Notes under the pieces: generated by a model
What the model saw: only the letters and a program-made list of their open reading frames with translations
Told to the model about the DNA's origin: nothing
Database searches by the model: none
Assembly (NCBI RefSeq): GCF_051401765.1
Contig: NW_027480570.1
Location: 992,001-1,056,000 of the forward strand
Length of the DNA stretch: 64,000 bases
Direction of reading: 5' to 3'
Origin: Calliopsis andreniformis
Lineage: Eukaryota; Arthropoda; Insecta; Hymenoptera; Andrenidae
Made by a program: the position numbers and the translations under genes
In this document: positions 1-13,454 of the stretch, piece after piece
Layout: every line of letters begins with the position of its first letter
Numbering within the stretch: position 1 is the first letter of the stretch

Positions 1-2002
1 GGATTGAAGATTGAGTATTGAGGATTGAAGATTGAGGATTGAGGATTGGGGATTGAGGATTGAGGATTGAGGATTGAGAATTGAGAATTGAGGATAAGGA
101 CTGAGGGTTGAGGATTGAGGTTTGAGGAATGAGGATTGAGGATTGAGGGTTGAGGATTGAGTATTGAAGATTGAGGATTGATGGTTGAGGATTGAGGATT
201 GAGGATCGAGCATTGAGGATTGCATATTGAGGATTGAGGATTGAGGATTGAGGATTGAGTATTGAGGATTGAGGATTAAGGATTGAAGATTGGGGGTTGA
301 GGATCTATGATTGGAGATTGATTATTGAAGATTGAAGATTGAGAATTGAGGGTTGAGGATTGAGGATTGAGGATTGAAGACTGAGGATTGAGGATTGAGG
401 ATTGAGGATTGAGGATTGAGGATTGAGGATTGAGGATTGAAGATTGAGGAGTGAGGATTGAGGATTGAGGACTGAGGATTGAAGATTGAATATTGATGAT
501 TGAAGATTGAGGATTGAGGATTGATGATTGTGGATTGAGGACGAGAACTGAGGGTTGAATATTGATGTTTGAGGTCTGAGGATTGAGGATTGAGGATTGA
601 GGATTGAGGATTGAGTATTGAAGATTGAGTGTTGATGCCTGAGGATTGAGGATATAGGATTGAGGATTGTGGATAGAGGATTGAAGATTGAGTATTGGGG
701 ATTGAAGATTGAGGATTGAGGATTCAGGATTGAGGACGGAGGATGAGGACTGACGGTTGAGGATTGAGGTTTGAGGATTGAGGATTGAGGATTGAGGACT
801 GAGGATTGAGGATTGAGGATTGAGCAATGAAGATTGAAGATTGAGGACTGGGGATTGAGGATTGAAGATTGAGGATTAAGGATTGAAGATTGGGGATTGA
901 GGATCTAGGATTGGAGATTGATTATTGAGGATTGAAGATTGAGGATTGAGGATTGAGGATTGAAAATTGAGAATTGAGTATGAGGACTGAGGGTTGAGGA
1001 TTGAGGTTTGAGGAATGAGGATTGAGGGTTGAGGATAGAGGATTGAGGATTGAGGATTGAGGATTGTGTTTTGAAGATTGAGTATTGATGCCTGAGTGTT
1101 GAGGACTGAGGATTGAGGATTGAGGATTGAGGATCGAGGATTGAAGATTGAGGATTGAGGATTGAGGATTGAGGATGGAGGATTAGGGCTGAGGGTTGAG
1201 GGTTGAGGATTGAGGACGAGGACTGACGGTTGAGGATTGAGGTTTGAGGATTGAGGATTGAGGATTGAGGATTGAGGACTGAGGATTGAGGATTGAGGAT
1301 TGAGCATTGAGGATTGAAGATTGATGACTGGGGATTGAGGATTGAAGATTGAGGATTAAGGATTGAAGATCTGGGTTTGAGGATCTAGGATTGGAGACCG
1401 ATTATTGAGGATTGAAGATTGAGGATTGAGTATTAAGGATTGAGGATTGAGGATTGAGAATTGAGGATGAGGACTGAGGGTCGAGGATTGAGGTTTGAGG
1501 AATGAGGATTGAGGGTCGAGGATTGAGGATTGAGGATTGATCATTGAGGATTGAGGATTGAGGATTAAGGATTGATGATTGGGGATTGAGGATCTAGGAT
1601 TGGAGGTTGATTATTGAGGATTGAAGATTGAGGATTGAGGATTGAGGATTGAGAATTGAGAATTGAGGATGGGGACTGAGGGTTGAGGATTGAGGTTTGA
1701 GGAATGAGGATTGAGGATTGAGGATTGAGGATTGAGGATTGGGGATTGAAGATTGAGTATTGAGGATTGAAGATTGAGAATTGAGGATTGAGGATTGAGG
1801 GCTGAGGATTGAGGATTGAGGATTGGGGATTGAGGATTGAGGATCGAGGATTGAGTACTGAGGATTGAGGATTGAGGATTGAAGATTGAGGATTGGGGAT
1901 TGAGTATTGACGATTGAGGATTGAGTATTGACGATTGAGGATTGAGTATTGACGATTGAGAATTGAGGATTGAGGATTGAAATTGAGTATTGAGGATTGA
2001 GG
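1..2002. repeat. Left 3.05-kb duplication, copy 1 (left edge cut by window)
   Basis: This matches 3054-5020. The offset is 3053 from base 1 (landmarks GATCTATG 302/3355, GATGCCT 634/3687, AGATCT 1367/4420), then 3018 after a 35-bp (five-unit) deletion in copy 2 near 4580 (GATCTAGG 1591/4609). It contains the left-type AGATCTGGG module at 1367 and a triple GAGTATTGACGATT run near 1910-1957. No GAATTC module is present. The match ends just after the GATTGAAATTGAG phase break near 1980. Confidence 0.85.
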
Positions 2003-3053
2003 ATTGAGGATTGAGAATTGAGAATTGAGGATGAGGACTGAGGGTTGAGGATTGAGGTTTGAGGAATGAGGATTGAGGATTGAGGGTTGAGGATTGAGTA
2101 TTGAAGATTGAGGATTGATGGTTGAGGATTGAGGATTGAGGATCGAGCATTGAGGATTGAATATTGAGGATTGAGGATTGAGGATTGAGGATTGAGTATT
2201 GAGGATTGAGGATTAAGGATTGAAGATTGGGGGTTGAGGATCTATGATTGGAGATTGATTATTGAAGATTGAAGATTGAGAATTGAGGGTTGAGGATTGA
2301 GGATTGAGGATTGAAGACTGAGGATTGAGGATTGAGGATTGAGGATTGAGGATTGAGGATTGAGGATTGAGGATTGAGGATTGAGGAGTGAGGATTGAGG
2401 ATTGAGGATTGAAGATTGAGGATTGAGGATTGAGGATTGAGGATTGAGGGTTGAGGATTGAAGATTGACGATTGGGGATTGAGGACTGACGATTGAGGAT
2501 TGAGTATTGAGGATTGAGAATTGAGGATTAAGGATCGAAATTGAGTATTGAGGATTGGAGATTGAGGATTGAGATTTGATTATTGAATATTGTGGGTTGA
2601 GTATTGAAACATGAGAATTCAGGATATTCTATTGAGTATTGAGGATTGAGGATTGATGGTTGAGTATTGAGGATTGATGGCTGAGGGTTGTGTGTTGAAT
2701 ATTGAGGATCGAGGATTGAGGATTGAGGATAGAGGATTGAGGATTGAAGATTGAGTATTGATGATTGAATATTGAGGATTGAGGATTGAGGATTGAGAAT
2801 TGAGAATTGAAGATGGGGACTGAGGGTTGAGGATTGAGGTTTGAGGAATGAGGATTGAGGATTGAGGATTGAGGATTGGGGATTGAAGATTGAAGATTGT
2901 GGATTGAGGATCTAGGATTGGAGGTTGATTATTGAGGATTGAAGATTGAGGATTGAGGATTGAGGATTGAGAATTGAGAATTGAGGATGGGGACTGAGGG
3001 TTGAGGATTGAGGTTTGAGGAATGAGGATTGAGGATTGAGGACTGAGGATTGG
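2003..3053. repeat. Spacer of the left duplication with one class A module
   Basis: This stretch lies between the two matching blocks. It has its own GATCTATG landmark at 2239, 1937 bp after the one at 302, so it starts as a further partial copy of the same module series. It then carries the class A module at 2606-2634, a GTTGTGTGTTG module near 2690 and a GATCTAGGATTGGAGGTTG module near 2910. Much of it, with what follows up to about 3564, is repeated at 29.4-30.86 kb at an exact offset of 27291. Confidence 0.75.
2606..2634. repeat. Class A GAATTC module, GAAACATGA variant
   Basis: The only copy reading GAAACATGA instead of GAACCATGA. Followed by GAGGATTG and left-type GATGGCTG. Next GAATTC module is class B at 5249. 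Confidence 0.9.
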
Positions 3054-5020
3054 GGATTGAAGATTGAGTATTGAGGATTGAAGATTGAGGATTGAGGATT
3101 GGGGATTGAGGATTGAGGATTGAGGATTGAGAATTGAGAATTGAGGATAAGGACTGAGGGTTGAGGATTGAGGTTTGAGGAATGAGGATTGAGGATTGAG
3201 GGTTGAGGATTGAGTATTGAAGATTGAGGATTGATGGTTGAGGATTGAGGATTGAGGATCGAGCATTGAGGATTGCATATTGAGGATTGAGGATTGAGGA
3301 TTGAGGATTGAGTATTGAGGATTGAGGATTAAGGATTGAAGATTGGGGGTTGAGGATCTATGATTGGAGATTGATTATTGAAGATTGAAGATTGAGAATT
3401 GAGGGTTGAGGATTGAGGATTGAGGATTGAAGACTGAGGATTGAGGATTGAGGATTGAGGATTGAGGATTGAGGATTGAGGATTGAGGATTGAAGATTGA
3501 GGAGTGAGGATTGAGGATTGAGGACCGAGGATTGAAGATTGAATACTGATGATTGAAGATTGAGGATTGAGGATTGATGATTGTGGATTGAGGACGAGAA
3601 CTGAGGGTTGAATATTGATGTTTGAGGTCTGAGGATTGAGGATTGAGGATTGAGGATTGAGGATTGAGTATTGAAGATTGAGTGTTGATGCCTGAGGATT
3701 GAGGATATAGGATTGAGGATTGTGGATAGAGGATTGAAGATTGAGTATTGGGGATTGAAGATTGAGGATTGAGGATTCAGGATTGAGGACGGAGGATGAG
3801 GACTGACGGTTGAGGATTGAGGTTTGAGGATTGAGGATTGAGGATTGAGGACTGAGGATTGAGGATTGAGGATTGAGCAATGAAGATTGAAGATTGAGGA
3901 CTGGGGATTGAGGATTGAAGATTGAGGATTAAGGATTGAAGATTGGGGATTGAGGATCTAGGATTGGAGATTGATTATTGAGGATTGAAGATTGAGGATT
4001 GAGGATTGAGGATTGAAAATTGAGAATTGAGTATGAGGACTGAGGGTTGAGGATTGAGGTTTGAGGAATGAGGATTGAGGGTTGAGGATAGAGGATTGAG
4101 GATTGAGGATTGAGGATTGTGTTTTGAAGATTGAGTATTGATGCCTGAGTGTTGAGGACTGAGGATTGAGGATTGAGGATTGAGGATCGAGGATTGAAGA
4201 TTGAGGATTGAGGATTGAGGATTGAGGATGGAGGATTAGGGCTGAGGGTTGAGGGTTGAGGATTGAGGACGAGGACTGACGGTTGAGGATTGAGGTTTGA
4301 GGATTGAGGATTGAGGATTGAGGATTGAGGACTGAGGATTGAGGATTGAGGATTGAGCATTGAGGATTGAAGATTGATGACTGGGGATTGAGGATTAAAG
4401 ATTGAGGATTAAGGATTGAAGATCTGGGTTTGAGGATCTAGGATTGGAGACCGATTATTGAGGATTGAAGATTGAGGATTGAGTATTAAGGATTGAGGAT
4501 TGAGGATTGAGAATTGAGGATGAGGACTGAGGGTCGAGGATTGAGGTTTGAGGAATGAGGATTGAGGGTCGAGGATTGAGGATTAAGGATTGATGATTGG
4601 GGATTGAGGATCTAGGATTGGAGGTTGATTATTGAGGATTGAAGATTGAGGATTGAGGATTGAGGATTGAGAATTGAGAATTGAGGATGGGGACTGAGGG
4701 TTGAGGATTGAGGTTTGAGGAATGAGGATTGAGGATTGAGGATTGAGGATTGGGGATTGAAGATTGAGTATTGAGGATTGAAGATTGAGAATTGAGGATT
4801 GAGGATTGAGGACTGAGGATTGAGGATTGAGGATTGGGGATTGAGGATTGAGGATCGAGGATTGAGTACTGAGGATTGAGGATTGAGGATTGAAGATTGA
4901 GGATTGGGGATTGAGTATTGACGATTGAGGATTGAGTATTGACGATTGAGGATTGAGTATTGACGATTGAGAATTGAGGATTGAGGATTGAAATTGAGTA
5001 TTGAGGATTGAGGATTGAAG
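3054..5020. repeat. Left 3.05-kb duplication, copy 2
   Basis: Second copy of 1-2002, with the same order of unit variants. The clearest differences are the 35-bp deletion near 4580 and scattered substitutions (for example GAGTACTG-like variants near 3545). After the shared GATTGAAATTGAGTATTG near 4990 it runs into a GGGTATTG module and then a class B module rather than the 2003-3053 spacer. Confidence 0.85.
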
Positions 5021-6000
5021 ATTGAGGATTGGGTATTGAGGATTGAGGATTGAGGTTTGAGGATTGAGAATTGAGTATTGAAGATTGAGTATTGATGCCT
5101 GAGGATTGGGGATTGAGGATGGAGTATTGAGGATTGAGGATTGAAGATTGAGTATTGGGGATTGAAGATTGAGGATTGAGGATTGAGGATTGAGGGTGGA
5201 GGATGAGGGCTGAGGGTTGAGGATTGATGTTTGAGTATTGAATCCTGAGAATTCAGGATATTCTATTGAGTATTGAGAATTGAGGATTGATGGCTGCGTA
5301 TTGAGGACTGAGGATTGAGGATTGAATGTTGAGCATTGAGGATTCAGAATTGAGGTGTGAGGACTGAGGATTGAGGATTGAAGATTGAGTATTGACGATT
5401 GAAGATTGAGGATTGAGGATTGAGGATTGAGAATTCGGGATGATGTCTGAGGGTTGAGGATTGAGGTTTGAGGACTGAGGACTGAGGATTGAGGACTGAG
5501 GATTGAGGATGAGGGCTGAGTATCGGGGATTGAGGTTTGACGACTGAGGACTGAGCATTGAGGATTGAGAATTGAGGATTGATGATTGAATATTGAAGAT
5601 TGAGGATTGGGTATTGAGGATTGAAGAATGAGGATTGAGGATTGAGGATTGAGGATTGAGGATTGAGGATCTAGGATTGGAGATTGATTATTGAGGGTTG
5701 AAGATTGAGGATTGAGGATTGAGGGTTGAGCATCTAGGATAGCAGGTTGATTATTGAGGATTGAATATAGAGGATTGATGATTGAGGATTCAGAATTGAG
5801 AATTGAGGATGAGGACTGAGGGTTGAGGATTGAGGTTTGAGAAATGAGGATTGAGGATTGAGGATTGAGGATTGAGGATTGACGATTGAGGATTGAGTAT
5901 TGAAGATTGAGTATTGATCACTGATGATTGAGGATTGAGGATTGAGGATTGAGGATTGAGGATTGAGGATTGAAAATTGAGAATTGAGGATTGAGGATTG
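5021..6000. repeat. Class B module segment
   Basis: It holds GATGCCTGAGGATTGGGG near 5095, the GGATGAGGGCTGAGG lead-in near 5200, the class B hairpin at 5242-5259, the second GAATTC (GAATTCGGG) at 5431, GTATCGGGG near 5520, GATCTAGG near 5667 and GCATCTAGGATAGCAGG near 5730. This order is the standard downstream context of class B elsewhere in the window. Confidence 0.8.
5242..5259. repeat. Class B inverted repeat
   Basis: ATCCTGA - GAAT - TCAGGAT: a perfect 7-bp stem with a 4-nt loop. An alternative 9-bp pairing (GAATCCTGA with TCAGG and ATTC) leaves a 2-nt AT bulge. The left arm is the only inverted-orientation heptamer-like sequence on the + strand. Second GAATTC at 5431. Confidence 0.93.
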
Positions 6001-7950
6001 AGGACTGAGGATTGAGGATTGAGGATTGAGGATTGAGGATTGAGGATCGAGGATTGAGTACTGAGGATTGAGGATTGAAGATTGAGGATTGGGGATTGAG
6101 TATTGACGATTGAGGATTGAGTATTGACGATTGAGAATTGAGGATTGAGGATTGAAATTGAGTATTGAGGATTGAGGATTGAAGATTGAGGATTGGGTAT
6201 TGAGGATTGAGGATTGAGGTTTGAGGATTGAGAATTGAGTATTGAAGATTGAGTATTGATGCCTGAGGATTGGGGATTGAGGATGGAGTATTGAGGATTG
6301 AGGATTGAAGATTGAGTATTGAGGATTGAAGATTGAGGATTGAGGATTGAGGATTGAGGATGGAGGATGAGGGCTGAGGGTTGAGGATTGATGTTTGAGT
6401 ATTGAATCCTGAGAATTCAGGATATTCTATTGAGTATTGAGAATTGAGGATTGATGGTTGCGTATTGAGGACTGAGGATTGAGGATTGAAGGTTGAGCAT
6501 TGAGGATTCAGAATTGAGGTGTGAGGACTGAGGATTGAGGATTGAAGATTGAGTATTGACGATTGAAGATTGAGGATTGAGGATTGAGAATTGAGAATTC
6601 GGGATGATGTCTGAGGGTTGAGGATTGAGGTTTGAGGACTGAGGACTGAGGATTGAGGACTGAGGATTGAGGATGAGGGCTGAGTATCGGGGATTGAGGT
6701 TTGACGACTGAGGACTGAGCATTGAGGATTGAGAATTGAGGATTGATGATTGAGTATTGAAGATTGAGGATTGGGTATTGAGGATTGAAGAATGAGGATT
6801 GAGGATTGAGGATTGAGGATTGAGGATTGAGGATTGAGGATTGGACATTGAGAACTGGGGATTGAGGATTGAAGGTTGAGGATTAAGGATTGAAGATTGG
6901 GGATTGAGGATCTAGGATTGGAGATTGATTATTGAGGATTGAAGATTGAGGATTGAGGATTGAGTATTGAGGATTGAGGGTTGAAGATTGAGGATTAAGG
7001 ATTGAGGATTGAGGATTGATGATTGAGGATTAAAGATTGAATATTGATGATTGAAGATTGAGGATTGAGGATTGAGGGTTGTGGATTGAGGACGAGTACT
7101 GGGGGTGGAATATTGATGTTTGAGGCCTGAGGATTGAGGATTGAGGATTGAGGATTGAGAATTGATGATTCAGGATTGAGGATTGAAGATTGTGGATTGG
7201 GTATTGAGGATTGAAGTTTGAGGTTTCAGGATTGAGGATTGAGGATTGAGGATTGGGGATTGAGGATTGAGGATTGAAGATTGAGTACTGAGGGTTGAAG
7301 ATTGAGGATTGAGGATTGAGGATTGAGGATTGAGGATTGAGCATTGAAGATTGAGGATTGGGGATCGAGGATTGACGATTGAGGATTGAGGATTGAGAAT
7401 TGATGATTCAGGATTGAGGTTTGAAGATTGTGGATTGGGTATTGAGGATTGAAGATTGAGGATTCAGGATTGAGTAGTGAGGATTCAAGGTTGAGTATTG
7501 ATGATTGAAGATTGAGGATTGAGGATTGAGTGTTGAGGATTGAGGATTGAGGATTGAGAATTGATGATACAGGATTGAGGATTGAAGATTGTGGATTGGG
7601 TATTGAGGATTGAAGATTGAGGATTGAGGATTGAGGATTGAGGATTAAAGATTGAATATTGATGATTGAAGATTGAGGATTGAGGATTGAGGGTTGTGGA
7701 TTGAGGACGAGGACTGAGGGTTGAATATTGATGTTTGATGCCTGAGGATTGTGGATTAAGGATTGAGAATTGATGATTGAGGATTGAGGATTGAAGATTG
7801 AGGATTGGGCATTGAGGATTGAAGATTGAGGATTCAGGATTGAGGATTGAGTATTGAGGATTCGGGATTGAACATTGAGGATTGGGTATTGAGGATTGAA
7901 GATTGAGGATTCAGGATTGAGGATTGAGTATGGAGCATTGAGGATTGAAG
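6001..7950. repeat. Block duplicated at 31.1-33.04 kb
   Basis: It matches 31.1-33.04 kb at offset 25097 (25090 at the left end, a one-unit difference). The shared GAATTC sites 6413/31510 and 6595/31692 fix the offset. The block includes a subsegment near 7480-7940 (GATTCAAGG, GATTGTGGATTAAGG, GATTCGGGATTGAACATTG, GTATGGAGCATTG) that I find only in these two places, so the copies share a recent origin. Confidence 0.85.
6406..6423. repeat. Class B inverted repeat
   Basis: Same arms and loop as the first copy. 1164 bp after it, the closest class B pair in the window. Second GAATTC at 6595. Confidence 0.93.
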
Positions 7951-8240
7951 GTTGAGGATTGAGGATTGAGGATTGAGAATGGAGGATGAGGACTGACGGT
8001 TGAGGATTGAGGATTGATGATTGAGGATTGAAGTTTGAGGATTGAGGATTGAAGATTGAATATTGATGATTGAAGATTGAGGATTGAAGGTTGAGGGTTG
8101 TGGATTGAGGACGAGAACTGAGGGTTGAATATTGATGTTTGAGGTCTGAGGATTGAGGATTGAGGATTGCGAATTGAGGATTGAGGATTGAGGATTGAAG
8201 ATTGAGGATTGGGGAGTGAGGATTGACGATTGAGGATTGA
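7951..8240. repeat. Heptamer spacer before the 3.2-kb tandem duplication
   Basis: Unit variants include the GAACTGAGGGTTGAATATTGATG and GAGGTCTG modules that usually lie upstream of class A. No GAATTC site and no gene-like signal. Confidence 0.7.
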
Positions 8241-8338
8241 GTATTGAGGATTGAGAATTGAGGTTTGAGGATTGAAATTGAGTATTGAGGATTGAAGATT
8301 GAGGATTGAGATTTGATTATTGAACATTGTGGAGTATT

Positions 8339-8367
8339 GAACCATGAGAATTCAGGATATTCTATTG
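8339..8367. repeat. Class A module, left-type
   Basis: Preceded by the 4-bp-shortened GTGGAGTATTG; followed by GAGAATTG and GATGGCTG. 982 bp before the next class A. Confidence 0.92.
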
Positions 8368-9320
8368 AGTATTGAGAATTGAGGATTGATGGTTGAGTAT
8401 TGAGGATTGATGGCTGAGGGTTGTGTGTTGAATATTGAGGATCGAGGACTGAGGATTGAGTATAGAGGATTGAGGATTGAAGATTGAGTATGGATGATTG
8501 AATATTGAGGATTGAGGATTGAGGTTTGAGGATTGAGGACGAGGACTGACGGTTGAAGATTGAGGTTTGAGGATTGAGGATTGAGGATTGAGGATTGAGG
8601 ACTGAGGATTGAGTATTGAGGATTGAGCATTGAGGATTGAAGATTGATGACTGGGGATTGAGGATTGAAGATTGAGGATTAAGGATTGAAGATCTGGGTT
8701 TGAGGATCTAGGATTGGAGGTTGATTATGGAGGATTGAAGATTGAGGATTGAGGATTGAGGATTGAGAATTGAGATTTGAGGATGGGGATTGAGGGTTGA
8801 GGATTGAGGATTGAAGATTGAGGATTGAGGATTTAGGATTGAGGATTGAGGATTGAGAATTGAGGATGAGGACTGAGGGTTGAGGATTGAGGTTTGAGGA
8901 ATGAGGATTGAGGGTCGAGGATTGAGGATTGAGGATTGATCATTGAGGATTGAGGATTGAGGATTAAGGATTGAAGATTGGGTATTGAGGATCTAGGATT
9001 GGAGGTTGATTATGGAGGATTGAAGATTGAGGATTGAGGATTGAGGATTGAGAATTGAGATTTGAGGATGGGGATTGAGGGTTGAGGATTGAGGATTGAG
9101 GATTGAAGATTGAGTATTGAGGATTGAAGATTGAGGATTGAGGTTTGAGGATTGAGGATTGAGAATTGAGTATTGAAGATTGAGGATTGGGAATTGAGGA
9201 TTGACGATTGAGGATTGAGTATTGAGGATTGAGAATTGAGGATTGAGGATTGAAATTGAGTATTGAGGATTGAAGATTGAGGATTGAGATTTGACCATTG
9301 AATATTGTGGATTGAGTATT

Positions 9321-9349
9321 GAACCATGAGAATTCAGGATATTCTATTG
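9321..9349. repeat. Class A module, left-type
   Basis: Full GTGGATTGAGTATTG lead-in; GAGAATTG and GATGGCTG follow. It lacks the GATCGAGG unit that usually follows GTTGTGTGTTG. Confidence 0.92.
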
Positions 9350-10214
9350 AGTATTGAGAATTGAGGATTGATGGTTGAGTATTGAGGATTGATGGCTGAG
9401 GGTTGTGTGTTGAGTATTGAGGATTGAGGATAGAGGATTGAGGATTGAAGATTGAGTATTGATGATTGAATATTGAGGATTGAGGATTGAGGTTTGAGGA
9501 TTGAGGACGAGGACTGACGGTTGAGGATTGATGTTTGAGGATTGAGGATTGAGGATTGAGGACTGAGGATTCTGGATTGAGGATTGAGCATTGAGGATTG
9601 AAGATTGATGACTGGGGATTGAGGATAGAAAATTGATGATTAAGGATTGAAGATTGGGGATTGACGATCTAGGATTGGAGATTGATTATTGAGGATTGAA
9701 GATTGAGGATTGAGGATTGAGGATTGAGAATTGAGAATTGAGGATGAGGACTGAGGGTTGAGGATTGAGGTTTGCGGAATGAGGATTGATGGTTGAGGAT
9801 TGAGGATTGAGGATTGAGGATTGAGGATTGGGGATTGAGGATTGAGGATCGAGGATTGAGTACTGAGGATTGAGGATTGAGGATTGAAGATTGAGGATTG
9901 GGGATTGAGTATTGACGATTGAGGATTGAGTATTGACGATTGAGAATTGAGGATTGAGGATTGAAATTGAGTATTGAGGATTGAGGATTGAAGATTGAGG
10001 ATTGGGTATTGAGGATTGAGGATTGAGGTTTGAGGATTGAGAATTGAGTATTGAAGATTGAGTATTGATGCCTGAGGATTGGGGATTGAGGATGGAGTAT
10101 TGAGGATTGAGGATTGAAGATTGAGTATTGAGGATTGAAGATTGAGGATTGAGGATTGAGGATTGAGGATGGAGGATGAGGGCTGAGGGTTGAGGATTGA
10201 TGTTTGAGTATTGA

Positions 10215-10232
10215 ATCCTGAGAATTCAGGAT
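10215..10232. repeat. Class B inverted repeat
   Basis: Inside the 3.2-kb duplication, copy 1. Second GAATTC at 10404; a private GACGAGTG unit lies just before it. Confidence 0.93.
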
Positions 10233-11546
10233 ATTCTATTGAGTATTGAGAATTGAGGATTGATGGTTGCGTATTGAGGACTGAGGATTGAGGATTGAAG
10301 GTTGAGCATTGAGGATTCAGAATTGAGGTGTGAGGACTGAGGATTGAGGATTGAAGATTGAGTATTGACGAGTGAAGATTGAGGATTGAGGATTGAGGAT
10401 TGAGAATTCGGGATGATGTCTGAGGGTTGAGGATTGAGGTTTGAGGACTGAGGACTGAGGATTGAGGACTGAGGATTGAGGATGAGGGCTGAGTATCGGG
10501 GATTGAGGTTTGACGACTGAGGACTGAGCATTGAGGATTGAGAATTGAGGATTGATGATTGAGTATTGAAGATTGAGGATTGGGTATTGAGGATTGAAGA
10601 ATGAGGATTGAGGATTGAGGATTGAGGATTGAGGATTGAGGATCTAGGATTGGAGATTGATTATTGAGTGTTGAAGATTGAGGATTGAGGATTGAGGGTT
10701 GAGGATCTAGGATAGCAGATTGATTATTGATGATTGAATATAGAGGATTGATGATTGAGGATTCAGAATTGAGAATTGATGATGAGGACTGAGGGTTGAG
10801 GATTGAGGTTTGAGAAATGAGGATTGAGGATTGAGGATTGAGGATTGAGGATTGACGATTGAGGATTGAGTATTGAAGATTGAGTATTGATCACTGATGA
10901 TTCAGGATTGAGGATTGAGGGTTGAGGATTGAGGATTGAATATTGAATGTTGAGGATTGAAGATTGAGGATTGATGACTGAGGTTTGAGGATGGAGGATG
11001 AGGACGGACGGTTGAGGATTGAGGTTTGAGGATTGAGGATTGAGAATTGAGGACTGAGGATTGAGGATTGAGGATTGGGCATTGAGCATTGGACATTGAG
11101 AACTGGGGATTGAGGATTGAAGGTTGAGGATTAAGGATTGAAGATTGGGGATTGAGGATCTAGGATTGGAGATTGATTATTGAGGATTGAAGATTGAGGA
11201 ATGAGGATTGAGTATTGAGGATTGAGGGTTGAAGATTGAGGATTAAGGATTGAGGATTGAGGATTGATGATTGTGGATTAAAGATTGAATATTGATGATT
11301 GAAGATTGAGGATTGAGGATTGAGGGTTGTGGATTGAGGACGAGTACTGAGGGTGGAATATTGATGTTTGAGGCCTGAGGATTGAGGATTGAGGCTTGAG
11401 GATTGAGAATTGATGGTTCAGGATTGAGGATTGAAGATTGTGGATTGGGTATTGAGGATTGAGAATTGAGGTTTGAGGATTGAAATTGAGTATTGAGGAT
11501 TGAAGATTGAGGATTGAGATTTGATTATTGAACATTGTGGAGTATT

Positions 11547-11575
11547 GAACCATGAGAATTCAGGATATTCTATTG
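11547..11575. repeat. Class A module, left-type
   Basis: Tandem-duplicate partner of 8339-8367, with the same shortened lead-in. Confidence 0.92.
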
Positions 11576-12528
11576 AGTATTGAGAATTGAGGATTGATGG
11601 TTGAGTATTGAGGATTGATGGCTGAGGGTTGTGTGTTGAATATTGAGGATCGAGGACTGAGGATTGAGTATAGAGGATTGAGGATTGAAGATTGAGTATG
11701 GATGATTGAATATTGAGGAATGAGGATTGAGGTTTGAGGATTGAGGACGAGGACTGACGGTTGAGGATTGAGGTTTGAGGATTGAGGATTGAGGATTGAG
11801 GATTGAGGACTGAGGATTGAGTATTGAGGATTGAGCATTGAGGATTGAAGATTGATGACTGGGGATTGAGGATTGAAGATTGAGGATTAAGGATTGAAGA
11901 TCTGGGTTTGAGGATCTAGGATTGAAGGTTGATTATGGAGGATTGAAGATTGAGGATTGAGGATTGAGGATTGAGAATTGAGATTTGAGGATGGGGATTG
12001 AGGGTTGAGGATTGAGGATTGAAGATTGAGGATTGAGGATTTAGGATTGAGGATTGAGGATTGAGAATTGAGGATGAGGACTGAGGGTTGAGGATTGAGG
12101 TTTGAGGAATGAGGATTGAGGGTCGAGGATTGAGGATTGAGGATTGATCATTGAGGATTGAGGATTGAGGATTAAGGATTGAAGATTGGGGATTGAGGAT
12201 CTAGGATTGGAGGTTGATTATGGAGGATTGAAGATTGAGGATTGAGGATTGAGGATTGAGAATTGAGATTTGAGGATGGGGATTGAGGGTTGAGGATTGA
12301 GGATTGAGGATTGAAGATTGAGTATTGAGGATTGAAGATTGAGGATTGAGGTTTGAGGATTGAGGATTGAGAATTGAGTATTGAAGATTGAGGATTGGGA
12401 ATTGAGGATTGACGATTGAGGATTGAGTATTGAGGATTGAGAATTGAGGATTGAGGATTGAAATTGAGTATTGAGGATTGAAGATTGAGGATTGAGATTT
12501 GACCATTGAATATTGTGGATTGAGTATT

Positions 12529-12557
12529 GAACCATGAGAATTCAGGATATTCTATTG
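12529..12557. repeat. Class A module, left-type
   Basis: Tandem-duplicate partner of 9321-9349. A two-unit insertion follows about 100 bp downstream. Confidence 0.92.
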
Positions 12558-13436
12558 AGTATTGAGAATTGAGGATTGATGGTTGAGTATTGAGGATTGA
12601 TGGCTGAGGGTTGTGTGTTGAGTATTGAGGATTGAGGATTGAGGATTGAGGATAGAGGATTGAGGATTGAAGATTGAGTATTGATGATTGAATATTGAGG
12701 ATTGAGGATTGAGGTTTGAGGATTGAGGACGAGGACTGACGGTTGAGGATTGATGTTTGAGGATTGAGGATTGAGGATTGAGGACTGAGGATTCTGCATT
12801 GAGGATTGAGCATTGAGGATTGAAGATTGATGACTGGGGATTGAGGATTGAAAATTGATGATTAAGGATTGAAGATTGGGGATTGACGATCTAGGATTGG
12901 AGATTGATTATTGAGGATTGAAGATTGAGGATTGAGGATTGAGGATTGAGAATTGAGAATTGAGGATGAGGACTGAGGGTTGAGGATTGAGGTTTGCGGA
13001 ATGAGGATTGATGGTTGAGGATTGAGGATTGAGGATTGAGGATTGAGGATTGGGGATTGAGGATTGAGGATCGAGGATTGAGTACTGAGGATTGAGGATT
13101 GAGGATTGAAGATTGAGGATTGGGGATTGAGTATTGACGATTGAGGATTGAGTATTGACGATTGAGAATTGAGGATTGAGGATTGAAATTGAGTATTGAG
13201 GATTGAGGATTGAAGATTGAGGATTGGGTATTGAGGATTGAGGATTGAGGTTTGAGGATTGAGAATTGAGTATTGAAGATTGAGTATTGATGCCTGAGGA
13301 TTGGGGATTGAGGATGGAGTATTGAGGATTGAGGATTGAAGATTGAGTATTGAGGATTGAAGATTGAGGATTGAGGATTGAGGATTGAGGATGGAGGATG
13401 AGGGCTGAGGGTTGAGGATTGATGTTTGAGTATTGA

Positions 13437-13454
13437 ATCCTGAGAATTCAGGAT
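13437..13454. repeat. Class B inverted repeat
   Basis: Partner of the 10215 copy, with the same GACGAGTG mark. Second GAATTC at 13626. Confidence 0.93.

Larger units (their letters stand above)
8241..11448. repeat. 3.2-kb tandem duplication, copy 1
   Basis: Copy 1 of a head-to-tail pair. Landmarks repeat at offset 3208 (GAATTC 8348/11556 and 9330/12538, AGATCT 8690/11898), changing to 3222 after a two-unit (14-bp) insertion in copy 2 near 12640 (GAATTC 10222/13444 and 10404/13626). It contains two class A modules 982 bp apart, one class B module, and GCATTGGACATTGAGAACTGGGG near 11084. Confidence 0.93.
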
